Positions 30,754-37,527 of a stretch of DNA of 37,527 nucleotides are shown here, one piece after another. The number at the start of each line of letters is the position of its first letter. Position 1 is the first letter of the stretch. The position numbers and the translations under genes were made by a program. This stretch comes from Candidatus Levyibacteriota bacterium (GTDB lineage Bacteria; Patescibacteriota; Microgenomatia; Levybacterales; UBA12049), in NCBI GenBank assembly GCA_013816255.1, contig JACDET010000012.1:1-37527 (forward strand), read 5' to 3'. The notes beneath the pieces were generated by a model, which ran no database searches, had not been told where the DNA came from, and saw only the letters and a program-made list of their open reading frames with translations.

Positions 30754-31449
30754 ATGCTTATAACCTGTATTATCCCCTTCTTTAATGAACGTGACAGAAT
30801 ACTAGAAGTATTAGATGAAGTAGTAAAAGTAAAAGCAATTAACCAAATTCTGCTTGTTGATGATGGCTCAACCGATGGAAGTGCTAAACAAGTAAAAGAA
30901 AAGTATCCAAAACTTACTATTTTACATAACAAGAAAAATCTTGGAAAAACTGAAGCAGTAAAAGTTGGACTTAATCAGGCAAAAGGAACACATATTCTTC
31001 TTCTTGATGCGGATTTGCAAGAATTTAAATATAAAGAAATAGAAAAAGGTATCAATGCAATAAAAAAGAATACAAGCATTGATATGATAATATTTAACAG
31101 AATAAAATCTCCTTTTATAGTAAGAGTATCTCGAGGAGCTATACTTACTTGTGGTCAACGAATCTTAAAAAAAGAAGATTTTCTTCAGACATTGTCTCTT
31201 TATAAACCAAAAGGTTATGAATTAGAATTTGCGCTCAACCAATATATGATGGACGAACAAAAGAAAGTTTATTGGTTACCAATCTCTGCAATTAACACCA
31301 AATCTACAAAAAAACGAGGCTTTAACAAAGGTACACAAAAAATTATTCGTATGCACATAGAAATTTTTGGTTATCTTGGCTTATACAATGCTCTCAAAGA
31401 ATTCTTATTTTTCTGTAAAGAAGAATATAAAATAGCTTCAAATAACTAG
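30754..31449 (+). CDS. Glycosyltransferase family 2
   Basis: 231 aa. MLITCIIPFFNERDRILEVL, LLVDDGSTDGSAKQV, GKTEAVKVGL and LLLDADLQEF are the GT2 (GT-A) nucleotide-sugar motifs, with the metal-binding DxD-type DAD. The C-terminal part is soluble, so no membrane segment anchors it. The start at 30754 is chosen because it begins the conserved domain; a longer frame from 30694 has no support. A TATAAT box lies at 30736-30741. It may act on a lipid-linked or surface sugar. Flanked by 20-nt repeats. Confidence 0.85.
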   Translation: MLITCIIPFFNERDRILEVLDEVVKVKAINQILLVDDGSTDGSAKQVKEKYPKLTILHNKKNLGKTEAVKVGLNQAKGTHILLLDADLQEFKYKEIEKGINAIKKNTSIDMIIFNRIKSPFIVRVSRGAILTCGQRILKKEDFLQTLSLYKPKGYELEFALNQYMMDEQKKVYWLPISAINTKSTKKRGFNKGTQKIIRMHIEIFGYLGLYNALKEFLFFCKEEYKIASNN

Positions 31450-31468
31450 CATGAATTATAGAAATAGG

Positions 31469-31488
31469 TTCTAATAAAGTTGATCAGC
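31469..31488 (+). repeat. 20-nt intergenic repeat, copy C
   Basis: TTCTAATAAAGTTGATCAGC. Flanked by ATAGG (31464-31468) and CCTAT (31490-31494), so it can fold. Between the GT2 and HAD genes. Confidence 0.5.
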
Positions 31489-31496
31489 ACCTATCA

Positions 31497-31520
31497 AACA
31501 GAATCAATCCTGTTTTATTT
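31497..31520 (+). terminator. Intrinsic terminator after GT2
   Basis: AACAG (31497-31501) pairs with CTGTT (31510-31514) with an 8-nt loop, then TTATTTT. It overlaps the end of the convergent HAD gene. Confidence 0.55.
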
Positions 31521-32372
31521 TATAAAGTAATTGAGGATGTCGAGGATGCCATTTTCATCTACAGATCTGTTACTAATAAAGAATTTAGTTTCGCCTTTAG
31601 ATTTCATTAATTCTTTCAGTTCGTCAGTTCCATTTGCTAGTGTCGCTCCATAAGCGCAGAGTTGGATAAAACTCCAATCACTTGTACTATCACCTATTCC
31701 CAACACTTCATCGAATGAAACTCCCAAGCTTTTAACGATCGCTTCTGCTCCTTCTTTCTTTGAACTTCCAAGCGCTGTGATGATGCCAAATTGTAACGGC
31801 TCTGCAACAGGATGCACTCCCCAACTGATTGATGCTTTAGAAGAAAACTGTTTTAAGATCTCGGAAACTCTCGTCTTGTCTTCATCATTCATTGCAATCG
31901 GCATAATCTTGGTAACTTCATATTGCTTACTTTCTTTACCAAAATCTTTAAGAAGAACTGGCTTCCGCTGCAAAATATGCGTATGCTTCTCTGTGATTCC
32001 TGATGCTTGACTCTGTGCAATAAAATAATCGTCCACTGTATAAAATTCCACATAAACATTTGCATAATGCAATGTTTGTAAAATTTCTTTTACCAAGCCT
32101 TTATCCAACACATGCTTCTCGACAATTGTGTTATCAATCGGATCAATAATAATTGCGCCAGCGTCTGCAATATGTGGATTATGAAGATTTGATCCTTTTA
32201 TTTCTTCGGATATCGAGTAATGTGGCTTTGCTGTACAGAGACAGATAGCAATCCCTTTATCCCTGACCTGTTTCAATGCTGTGACTACATCTGAGTGAGG
32301 ATGTGGAGAGTTAAATCCTATTCTCTCGCCAATGATGACACCGTCAACATCTGAAATAATTGCTTTAATCAT
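31515..32372 (-). CDS. HAD-superfamily (type IIB-like) hydrolase
   Basis: 285 aa. MIKAIISDVDGVIIGERIGF holds the nucleophile Asp in DVDG; ICLCTAKPHYS supplies motif II, and GIGDSTSDWSFIQLC the motif IV acidic cluster; DELKELMKSKG resembles the C-terminal end of Cof-type or sugar-phosphate phosphatases. I use the ATG at 32372 rather than 32378 because the motif begins right after it. Substrate probably a sugar phosphate. Convergent with GT2 and bounded by repeats. Confidence 0.85.
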   Translation of the reverse strand: MIKAIISDVDGVIIGERIGFNSPHPHSDVVTALKQVRDKGIAICLCTAKPHYSISEEIKGSNLHNPHIADAGAIIIDPIDNTIVEKHVLDKGLVKEILQTLHYANVYVEFYTVDDYFIAQSQASGITEKHTHILQRKPVLLKDFGKESKQYEVTKIMPIAMNDEDKTRVSEILKQFSSKASISWGVHPVAEPLQFGIITALGSSKKEGAEAIVKSLGVSFDEVLGIGDSTSDWSFIQLCAYGATLANGTDELKELMKSKGETKFFISNRSVDENGILDILNYFIK

Positions 32373-32420
32373 TACCAAAGTATTTTAACAGAAACAGCTA
32401 CTATTGCGTGCGAGAAAAGG

Positions 32421-32440
32421 TTCCAACAAAGTTACTTAAC
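32421..32440 (+). repeat. 20-nt intergenic repeat, copy D
   Basis: TTCCAACAAAGTTACTTAAC, 18/20 identical to copy A. Flanks AGG / CCT. Between the HAD and DedA/VTT genes. Confidence 0.6.
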
Positions 32441-32480
32441 CCCTGCCCACATTGAAGGGTCTTGCATAAGCAATCTCAAC

Positions 32481-33161
32481 CTAATGTTCTTTCGTTTTCT
32501 TCTCCTTTGCCTTTTTCCTATATTCTTTAATCTTCCCTTTATAAAAAAAGTACAATAGACCCAACCCTAAAAGAAATCCTACAACTATGAATGGGCTTTC
32601 TGAGGTGGAGATTTTATTGTATGCGGTTTCCCCTACATAATAACCAATCGCGCTGGGAATTAGTGACAATAGCGTGGCAAAGAAGAATTTGCCAAAACTC
32701 AATTTGGTAAGTCCTGCCAAGTAACTGATAAAATCCATCACAGGTCCGGTGGTCATGCGGATAAGAATAAATCCCCATAATTCATTAGAGTCTGACAACT
32801 TCCCCTCCCATTTATTGAGCTCTTGCAATGGTACAAAACGCTTCACTAATGGTTCACGGAATTTGCGTGCAAGAAGAAAGGCGATAACAGCTCCGGAAAG
32901 CAAACCAATAGTACTATACAAGAAAACCCAGAACCATCCAAAAATAGGAATAAGTGTAAACGCCAAAATCCCGGCAGGAATAGGAGGGATAACCACACCA
33001 ATTAACCGCCAAAGAACCAGTATGCCTGGTGCCAAAACAGGATTGTCGACACTGAATTTGATGATTTGTTCCTGATATTGTGGGAGGAGGAAAATAACAA
33101 ATAGCAATGAAAGAACTACCAACGCAACAGTTACCCAAAGAATAATTTTTTCACTTTTCAT
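32481..33161 (-). CDS. DedA/TVP38-type VTT-domain membrane protein
   Basis: 226 aa, five to six membrane segments. FGWFWVFLYSTIGLLSGAVI, AFLLARKFREPLVKRFV and RMTTGPVMDFISYLAGLTKL match the VTT domain (TVP38/TMEM64, SNARE-associated). The end is lysine-rich (cytosolic). Such proteins move lipids across the bilayer or support membrane homeostasis. The ATG at 33161 sits inside a TTAATG context next to a copy of the CAP gene's end, which suggests this gene was once directly downstream of the CvpA-CAP gene. Confidence 0.8.
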   Translation of the reverse strand: MKSEKIILWVTVALVVLSLLFVIFLLPQYQEQIIKFSVDNPVLAPGILVLWRLIGVVIPPIPAGILAFTLIPIFGWFWVFLYSTIGLLSGAVIAFLLARKFREPLVKRFVPLQELNKWEGKLSDSNELWGFILIRMTTGPVMDFISYLAGLTKLSFGKFFFATLLSLIPSAIGYYVGETAYNKISTSESPFIVVGFLLGLGLLYFFYKGKIKEYRKKAKEKKTKEH

Positions 33162-33184
33162 TAATTTGAGAACTCCTGACTGTA
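33161..33184. repeat. Boundary copy B of the CAP-gene 3' end
   Basis: 24 bp, 23 identical to 34211-34234. On the minus strand it reads TAC AGT CAG GAG TTC and then TCA AAT TAA, i.e. Tyr-Ser-Gln-Glu-Phe-Ser-Asn-stop, the same end as the CAP gene with one synonymous change. It lies exactly 1050 bp from the other copy. Confidence 0.85.
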
Positions 33185-33195
33185 ATGTGGGAAAA

Positions 33196-33594
33196 TCATA
33201 ATGCTTTTTTTATCTTATCTTGCATTTCTTTTAAAGCTCCCGGAGTCACTACTGTCGTATCCCAATTCAAAGTTACAGCATCGTTTATCCATCTCGGCTT
33301 AATATGAAGGTGGAAAGGGAAGACATCTTGATGCGCTGCTGGTTCATTTGCTTGTACTAAGCTTATTCCTTCACATTGTAAACTCTTCTTTACTGCGTTA
33401 GAAACTTTTATTGCAGCTTTCATTACAGCAGCACCAGTTCTGTCATCTAGGCTATATATATTAGCAATATGTTTTTTAGTTACTACTAGTGGATGTCCTT
33501 CTAGTGCGAGGGAAACGATAATATCTTCATTTTCGTCCAGGATAAAACCCGAAGCTTCTCTTTTTATAATTTCACAGAAGATACACTTTTTCAT
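33196..33594 (-). CDS. HIT-family (HinT-like) nucleotide-binding protein
   Basis: 132 aa. CIFCEIIKREASGFILDEN is the N-terminus with a zinc CxxC; LEGHPLVVTKKHIANIYSLD is the nucleotide pocket; VFPFHLHIKPRW is the HIT motif, with the middle and last His kept but the first replaced by Pro. The His used as nucleophile remains, so activity on nucleotide phosphoramidates or similar is plausible. No SD is visible. It ends 11 nt before the boundary repeat of the 1050-bp block. Confidence 0.85.
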   Translation of the reverse strand: MKKCIFCEIIKREASGFILDENEDIIVSLALEGHPLVVTKKHIANIYSLDDRTGAAVMKAAIKVSNAVKKSLQCEGISLVQANEPAAHQDVFPFHLHIKPRWINDAVTLNWDTTVVTPGALKEMQDKIKKAL

Positions 33595-33618
33595 AGAAGT
33601 AGTCAGATCATAGTATAA

Positions 33619-33849
33619 CTAAGCTGATGCAAATCCACGGACGTGAAGGATTTCGCCACGAGCCATTGAACGTATATCTGATGGCGTAAGCGTAAGAAGC
33701 GCGACTGTTTTCCCTTCAGCAGTTACAAATTCTACTTCATAAGCTTCACCGCTATTATACACCGTGACAACAGCCCCCATATCTCCTTCCTTGAGAGCAT
33801 ACTCGGCGATATCATGTGTAAGAATAATAGTATCTAATTCAGCAAACAT
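33619..33849 (-). CDS. DUF4926 domain protein
   Basis: 76 aa, fully the DUF4926 domain: LDTIILTHDIAEYALKEGDM, GAVVTVY and YEVEFVTAEGKTVALLTLTP. It is a small beta-rich protein. AAAGGAG precedes the ATG by 7 nt. The partner upstream, 23 nt away, is a DUF6883 protein, and these two are in my memory often side by side, which suggests a functional (perhaps toxin-antitoxin-like) pair. Confidence 0.75.
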   Translation of the reverse strand: MFAELDTIILTHDIAEYALKEGDMGAVVTVYNSGEAYEVEFVTAEGKTVALLTLTPSDIRSMARGEILHVRGFASA

Positions 33850-33872
33850 TTATATACTCCTTTACGAGATGA

Positions 33873-34205
33873 TTATACAGGATATGCTGTTACAAAACTA
33901 GGTTTTCGTCCTTTAGTTTTAATAAACCATACGGTTGTTATATGAATAGTTGACCCAAGCGGCGTTTTTATTTTGCCGTCCACTTGATAATTGTTACCAT
34001 AAGGTAATGTAACCTTTTTTGTAACGGATTCTGTCCAGGCAATTGCTAATAATGCGTGTTCTAACTTTGCTACATTGGTCTGATTGAAACCGTTATTGCG
34101 AAAATATACAGCTTTGGACTTTCCGACTGGATGGGTTTCGGAAAGCAAATATTGAGTCAGCTTCGCTCGTAGAACGTAGCTGCTCTTATAATATGGCAGT
34201 TTCAT
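33873..34205 (-). CDS. DUF6883 domain protein
   Basis: 110 aa. AKLTQYLLSETHPVGKSKAV with YFRNNGF and LEHALLAIAW are the DUF6883 pattern. C-terminal strands (IHITTVWFIKTKGRKPSFVT) complete the domain. Its ATG is 5 nt after the stop of the CAP gene, which is unusually tight. It is followed by DUF4926. Function not established; the pair may be toxin-antitoxin-like. Confidence 0.65.
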   Translation of the reverse strand: MKLPYYKSSYVLRAKLTQYLLSETHPVGKSKAVYFRNNGFNQTNVAKLEHALLAIAWTESVTKKVTLPYGNNYQVDGKIKTPLGSTIHITTVWFIKTKGRKPSFVTAYPV

Positions 34206-34210
34206 TTCTT

Positions 34211-34234
34211 TTAATTCGAGAACTCCTGACTGTA
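34211..34234. repeat. Boundary copy A: true 3' end of the CAP gene
   Basis: TTAATTCGAGAACTCCTGAC then TGTA on the plus strand, 23/24 identical to 33161-33184 in the same orientation. The 1050-bp distance between copies holds DUF6883, DUF4926 and HIT. Confidence 0.85.
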
Positions 34235-35235
34235 CATTTTCCCGTAAATACCGCCATCGATGACGCCGATACCGATCTTATTGAAATTGGGACTCAGGAT
34301 GTTGTCCCTGTGACCACGACTATTCATCAGTCCCTGCATTGCAAGTGGCGTGCTTGGAGCGAGAGCGAGATTCTCACCAGCATATGCGAAGTCTATTCCC
34401 GCATCTTCCATGCGATCAAAAGGTGATAAGCCTTCAAGTGATTGGTGGGAGAAATACCCTCTTGAGAACATATCGTCAGAATGTTCTCGGGCAACGTCTC
34501 GAAGACTATTATCAAATGATACGAGGTTCAGACCGGCTTTGGCACGCTCTGTATTGACAAGCCTGAACATCTCTTGCTCCGCATTTGGATCAATACTTCC
34601 ATCTGTTACTTTAAAATGTAGTGTAACAGTCTTATCACTTTTTGGTTCAACTGTCAGGAAGTTAAGTGTTTCGTTGAGCGCGCCACCAAAAGCGTATCAA
34701 GTTGCTTTTCAAAGAGCGAAGTATTGGCGAGAAGTTTTGCACCAATTGTTGATTCATTGACAGCGCTTTTAATAATTGGCGATGAAGGGAAAGTCACAAT
34801 TATGGTCAATAAAAATGAAAGAATGATAAATGCCGAAACCAACCCAGGGACTATCCCCAACCAGTGATTTGCACCCTTTAACCAGTCGGTAAAACGGTTT
34901 CTTGGAAGTCCAGGCAAATAGCGTAGTCCGCGTCGGATTAAAATTGCCAAGACAATCTCACTGATAAACGCGATTATGAAAAACCCCACAGCATTGGCAA
35001 TACCGATTGGTAAAGCAAAAAAGGTGGTTAAAAATGATGCGAAATTGGTGTAGAATTGCAAAGCAGCTATAAACGAGATAATAAAACTCACGAGATCTAA
35101 CGTGGCAAGTGTAAATCCCAATGTATATCCTTCATGCACGTAGAAAAGGACTATGCAAAGGATAATAATATCAAGGAAATTAAAGCCGCCACCAAGGGAC
35201 GGAAGGGATGATAAAAAAACAGAAAGTATATCCAT
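34211..35235 (-). pseudogene. CvpA membrane domain fused to CAP domain, interrupted by one frameshift
   Basis: Frame one (35235-34654) gives a CvpA-like membrane part with about four helices: FNFLDIIILCIVLFYVHEGY, LPIGIANAVGFFIIAF, RFTDWLKGANHWLGIVPGLV. It stops after ARSTKHLTS. The next frame from about 34680 continues GALNETLNFLTVEPKSDKTV and then a CAP/SCP domain: MFRLVNTERAKAGL, HSDDMFSRGYFSHQS, GENLA, SRGHRDNILSPNFNKIGIGV, KMYSQEFSN. Inserting one base at the A4 run 34688-34691 (T4 on the coding strand) restores LFGGALNETL, so one frame would link both domains. Start 35235 (MDILSVFL). The fused protein would be about 341 aa, with CAP outside the membrane. Real break or sequence error is open. 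Confidence 0.85.
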
Positions 35236-35345
35236 AGATGTAGTTTTATTATTATACACGTTTCCCAAATTTCTAAAATAGAAATACACAAATTCTAACA
35301 AGAACCAATTGGTAAAATCTGGTAGAATAGAAGAATAACACTCCT

Positions 35346-37526
35346 ATGATCAAGGTCAAACGCTACAAGAAAACAGTGAAAAAAGTACGTAAGCTGTCCT
35401 TTAATAAACGGACTCTTTTTCTCTTAATTATTCCAGGGATTACAGCGTTGGTCGGTTTGCTCTTTTTCTATACCTATATTCTCAAAGATCTTCCTTCTCC
35501 AACAAAACTAAGTAGTAATACAGCATCGTACTCAAGTCAGATTTATGACCGTAAAGGGGAACTCTTGTATACACTTTATTCTGATAAGAATCAAACCTTT
35601 GTGCCGATTACAAAAATTCCTAAAGATTTACAAGAAGCGACAATTGCGATTGAAGATAAAGATTTTTATCGTCACGGCGCAGTCGATTTCAGAGGTATTA
35701 CCCGCGCTGCTTATTCTATTTTTGTCAATAAACAGATTCAAGGTGGATCGACCCTGACGCAACAATTGGTCAAAACAAGTCTCCTCTCACCTGAACAAAC
35801 ACTGCAGCGTAAAGTAAAAGAAGTTATTCTCGCTTTTGCAACAGAAATTATGTATTCCAAAGATGAAATCCTTGAAATGTATCTCAATCAAGTTCCTTAT
35901 GGTGGTACCCAATATGGTGTAGGTGCGGCTTCGCAAACATTTTTTGGCCGCGATGTCAGTAAGCTTACGTTGGCAGAGAATGCGTATTTAGCAGCGCTTC
36001 CTGAATCCCCAAGCGCGCTCTCCCCATTTGGATCACACCCTGAACGGGGCAAGATACGCCAGCAGGAAGTTTTGAAAAGGATGCTTGATCAAGGCTATAT
36101 TACGAGAGCTGAACACGATAAAGCGAGAAAGCAAGAATTGAAATTCCAAAAGATCAGCAACCCTATTAAAGCACCTCATTTCGTGTTCTATGTCCGCGAT
36201 CTTTTGATCAAAAAATATGGTCAAGAAGTTGTTGAACAGGGCGGGCTCAAAATCCAAACAAGTCTTGATCTTGATACCCAGAATTTTGTTCAGAAGACTG
36301 TGGCTGAAGAAGTAGATAAAGTAAAGCAATTTAAAGTAGGAAATGGCGCAGCATTGGTGACCAATCCTGCAACAGGTGAAGTTTTGGCAATGGTTGGAAG
36401 TACAGATTATTTCGATCCAAAACAAGGAAGTGTCAACCTCACAACAGCGCTCCGCCAACCAGGATCTTCGATTAAACCAATTAATTATGCAGTTGGACTC
36501 ATGAACGGTTATTCTGCTGCTACACCATTTGTTGATCAGCCTGTCTGTTTCCCGCAAATTGGTGAGAAACCATATTGTCCACGAAACTATGATGGGAGAT
36601 TCCGCGGAGTCGTTCAGATGCGCTATGCTTTGGCTAATTCTTTGAATATCCCAGCTGTACAGATGTTGAAACTAAACGGTCTTGAATCCATGATCAAAAC
36701 ATCAAGAGAGATGGGTATCACGACCTTTAAAGATCCAAGTAATTATGGTCTTTCTCTCACCCTTGGTGGTGGAGAAATATTGATGACAGACATGGCAACT
36801 GCATTTGGCGTCTTTGCAAATCAAGGGTACCGCATTGATCTTCACCCAATTCTCAAAATCACCGACCGTAAAGGCAAAGTCATTGAGGAATACAAACCAC
36901 CAAAGAGCCCGATCTTTGGTAAGAAAGTCATGCCTTCTGAAGTAAGCTTTATTATCTCGGATATCCTCGCTGATAATACTGCCCGCAGTGACGCTTTCGG
37001 ATCCAACTCAGAACTCAAGATTGATAAGCAACGCGTTTCTGTCAAGACCGGAACTACAAATGATTATAAAGATAACTGGACAATAGGATACACACCTTCC
37101 TATGTTGTGGCTGTATGGGTCGGGAATAATGATAATACGCCAATGTCAGGTATTGTCTCCGGTGTAACAGGGGCTGCTCCGATATGGAATGCTGTTATGA
37201 CAGAGTTACTTGAAGACAAAAAACCTGAAATCCCACAAAAGCCGCCAAATGTGTATGGCAAATATATTTGCACAGGTACGGGACAAGTTGCATCAGGCAA
37301 TAATTCAGGTTGTGCAACTCGTTACGAATATCTTATCCGTGGAACTGAAGAGAAAAAAGTTGCAGTCAGTAGACAAAAAGTCTTTATCGATAAAGGAACC
37401 CAACAGATTGCAAAACCTGGGCAAACAGAAAACGTTGAAGAGCGCGAAGAATCAATCATCACTGATCCTTTGGGTAATAAATTCTGTGTCAGCTGTGCCC
37501 GACCGACACCAGTACCAACACCGTAA
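35346..37526 (+). CDS. Class A penicillin-binding protein (transglycosylase-transpeptidase)
   Basis: 726 aa, complete with stop at 37524-37526. One membrane anchor lies at about residues 24-46. The GT51 transglycosylase has EDKDFYRHGAVDFRGITRA, QGGSTLTQQLVKTSLLS and EMYLNQVPYGGTQYGVGAAS. The transpeptidase has RQPGSSIKPINY (Ser-x-x-Lys), ANSLNIPAVQ (Ser-x-Asn) and VKTGTTNDYKDNW (Lys-Thr-Gly). It polymerises and cross-links peptidoglycan on the outer face of the membrane. The C-terminal ~90 residues have four Cys (CTGTGQVASGNNSGC and CVSC) and a Pro/Thr-rich end. A TAGAAT box lies about 18 nt before the ATG. It is divergent from the CvpA-CAP gene. Confidence 0.93.
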   Translation: MIKVKRYKKTVKKVRKLSFNKRTLFLLIIPGITALVGLLFFYTYILKDLPSPTKLSSNTASYSSQIYDRKGELLYTLYSDKNQTFVPITKIPKDLQEATIAIEDKDFYRHGAVDFRGITRAAYSIFVNKQIQGGSTLTQQLVKTSLLSPEQTLQRKVKEVILAFATEIMYSKDEILEMYLNQVPYGGTQYGVGAASQTFFGRDVSKLTLAENAYLAALPESPSALSPFGSHPERGKIRQQEVLKRMLDQGYITRAEHDKARKQELKFQKISNPIKAPHFVFYVRDLLIKKYGQEVVEQGGLKIQTSLDLDTQNFVQKTVAEEVDKVKQFKVGNGAALVTNPATGEVLAMVGSTDYFDPKQGSVNLTTALRQPGSSIKPINYAVGLMNGYSAATPFVDQPVCFPQIGEKPYCPRNYDGRFRGVVQMRYALANSLNIPAVQMLKLNGLESMIKTSREMGITTFKDPSNYGLSLTLGGGEILMTDMATAFGVFANQGYRIDLHPILKITDRKGKVIEEYKPPKSPIFGKKVMPSEVSFIISDILADNTARSDAFGSNSELKIDKQRVSVKTGTTNDYKDNWTIGYTPSYVVAVWVGNNDNTPMSGIVSGVTGAAPIWNAVMTELLEDKKPEIPQKPPNVYGKYICTGTGQVASGNNSGCATRYEYLIRGTEEKKVAVSRQKVFIDKGTQQIAKPGQTENVEEREESIITDPLGNKFCVSCARPTPVPTP

Positions 37527-37527
37527 A

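Noticed and set aside
30010-32444. Integron attC sites for the 20-nt repeats
   Set aside because: The core resembles half of an attC (CAAC then GTT), but no matching GTTRRRY half lies 40-120 nt away, and the conserved part is central. No integrase in the window.
33175-34245. Insertion sequence for the 1050-bp block
   Set aside because: There are no terminal inverted repeats and no transposase; the direct repeat is 24 bp and coding, longer than normal target duplications.
33181-34245. GGGAAAAT beside boundary copy B and ATTTTCCC beside copy A as an inverted repeat of the element
   Set aside because: Only 8 bp, one side is inside the CAP coding sequence, and the offsets differ. Probably chance.
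34190-34760. Open frames on the plus strand opposite the CAP domain
   Set aside because: They are shadows of the CAP-coding strand, which has clear family motifs.

Overview
The window looks like chromosomal DNA of a small-genome Candidate Phyla Radiation (Patescibacteria) bacterium, probably from the Microgenomates side. This is inferred from gene content only: a vitamin B12-dependent class II ribonucleotide reductase with NrdR, a DUF5667 secreted protein, a CvpA-CAP protein, a pilus/T4SS-type ATPase with an N-terminal membrane anchor, YibE/F, and many one- or two-gene transcription units. UGA is used as an ordinary stop. No rRNA, tRNA, CRISPR array, transposase or integrase was found. Many first genes have a good -35/-10 promoter whose -10 box ends only 6-9 nt before the start codon, so they are probably leaderless; genes inside operons more often have Shine-Dalgarno (SD) sites.

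Layout. (1) 1-2.75 kb, minus: a TrpR/YerC-family regulator, an Asp/Glu racemase, a covalent-flavin amine oxidase and the 5' part of trpS, with three ACTAG sites in the divergent promoter region. (2) 2.8-9.0 kb, plus: an rRNA m5C methyltransferase, then a sugar operon (GT4 glycosyltransferase, SDR epimerase, DegT aminotransferase, NUDIX-PP2C fusion). (3) 9.1-11.8 kb: a secreted matrixin-like protease and membrane proteins. (4) 11.8-21.0 kb, minus: a cobalamin block. It holds nrdR-nrdJ, a PduO adenosyltransferase behind one cobalamin riboswitch, then a second cobalamin riboswitch in front of an unrecognised 476-aa protein and an overlooked 52-aa zinc-ribbon protein, followed by a disordered protein, the T4SS-type ATPase and a peptidase E. 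(5) 21.2-25.8 kb: DUF5667, cytidylate-kinase-like, GAPDH, DUF711, a SpeD-like protein and an orphan BrnA/CopG antitoxin. (6) 25.9-29.6 kb: YibE/F, then glutamate dehydrogenase and CorA, each broken by one frameshift. (7) 29.6-34.2 kb: a patchwork of small units (NUDIX, RelE-type toxin-antitoxin, GT2, HAD, DedA/VTT, HIT, DUF4926, DUF6883). (8) 34.2-37.5 kb: a frameshifted CvpA-CAP gene divergent from a class A penicillin-binding protein.

Most interesting. The two cobalamin riboswitches end in hairpins whose 3' arm is the SD site, followed by U6-7 and AUG, and the second one places an unknown protein under B12 control. Degenerate 7-bp repeats (CTAGACG-like) flank the nrd operon and form a long hairpin in its leader. 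A 1050-bp block (DUF6883, DUF4926, HIT) is bounded by direct copies of the last codons of the CAP gene, as if a cassette had inserted at that stop codon. A 20-nt repeat in the same orientation separates four neighbouring gene units at 30.0-32.4 kb.
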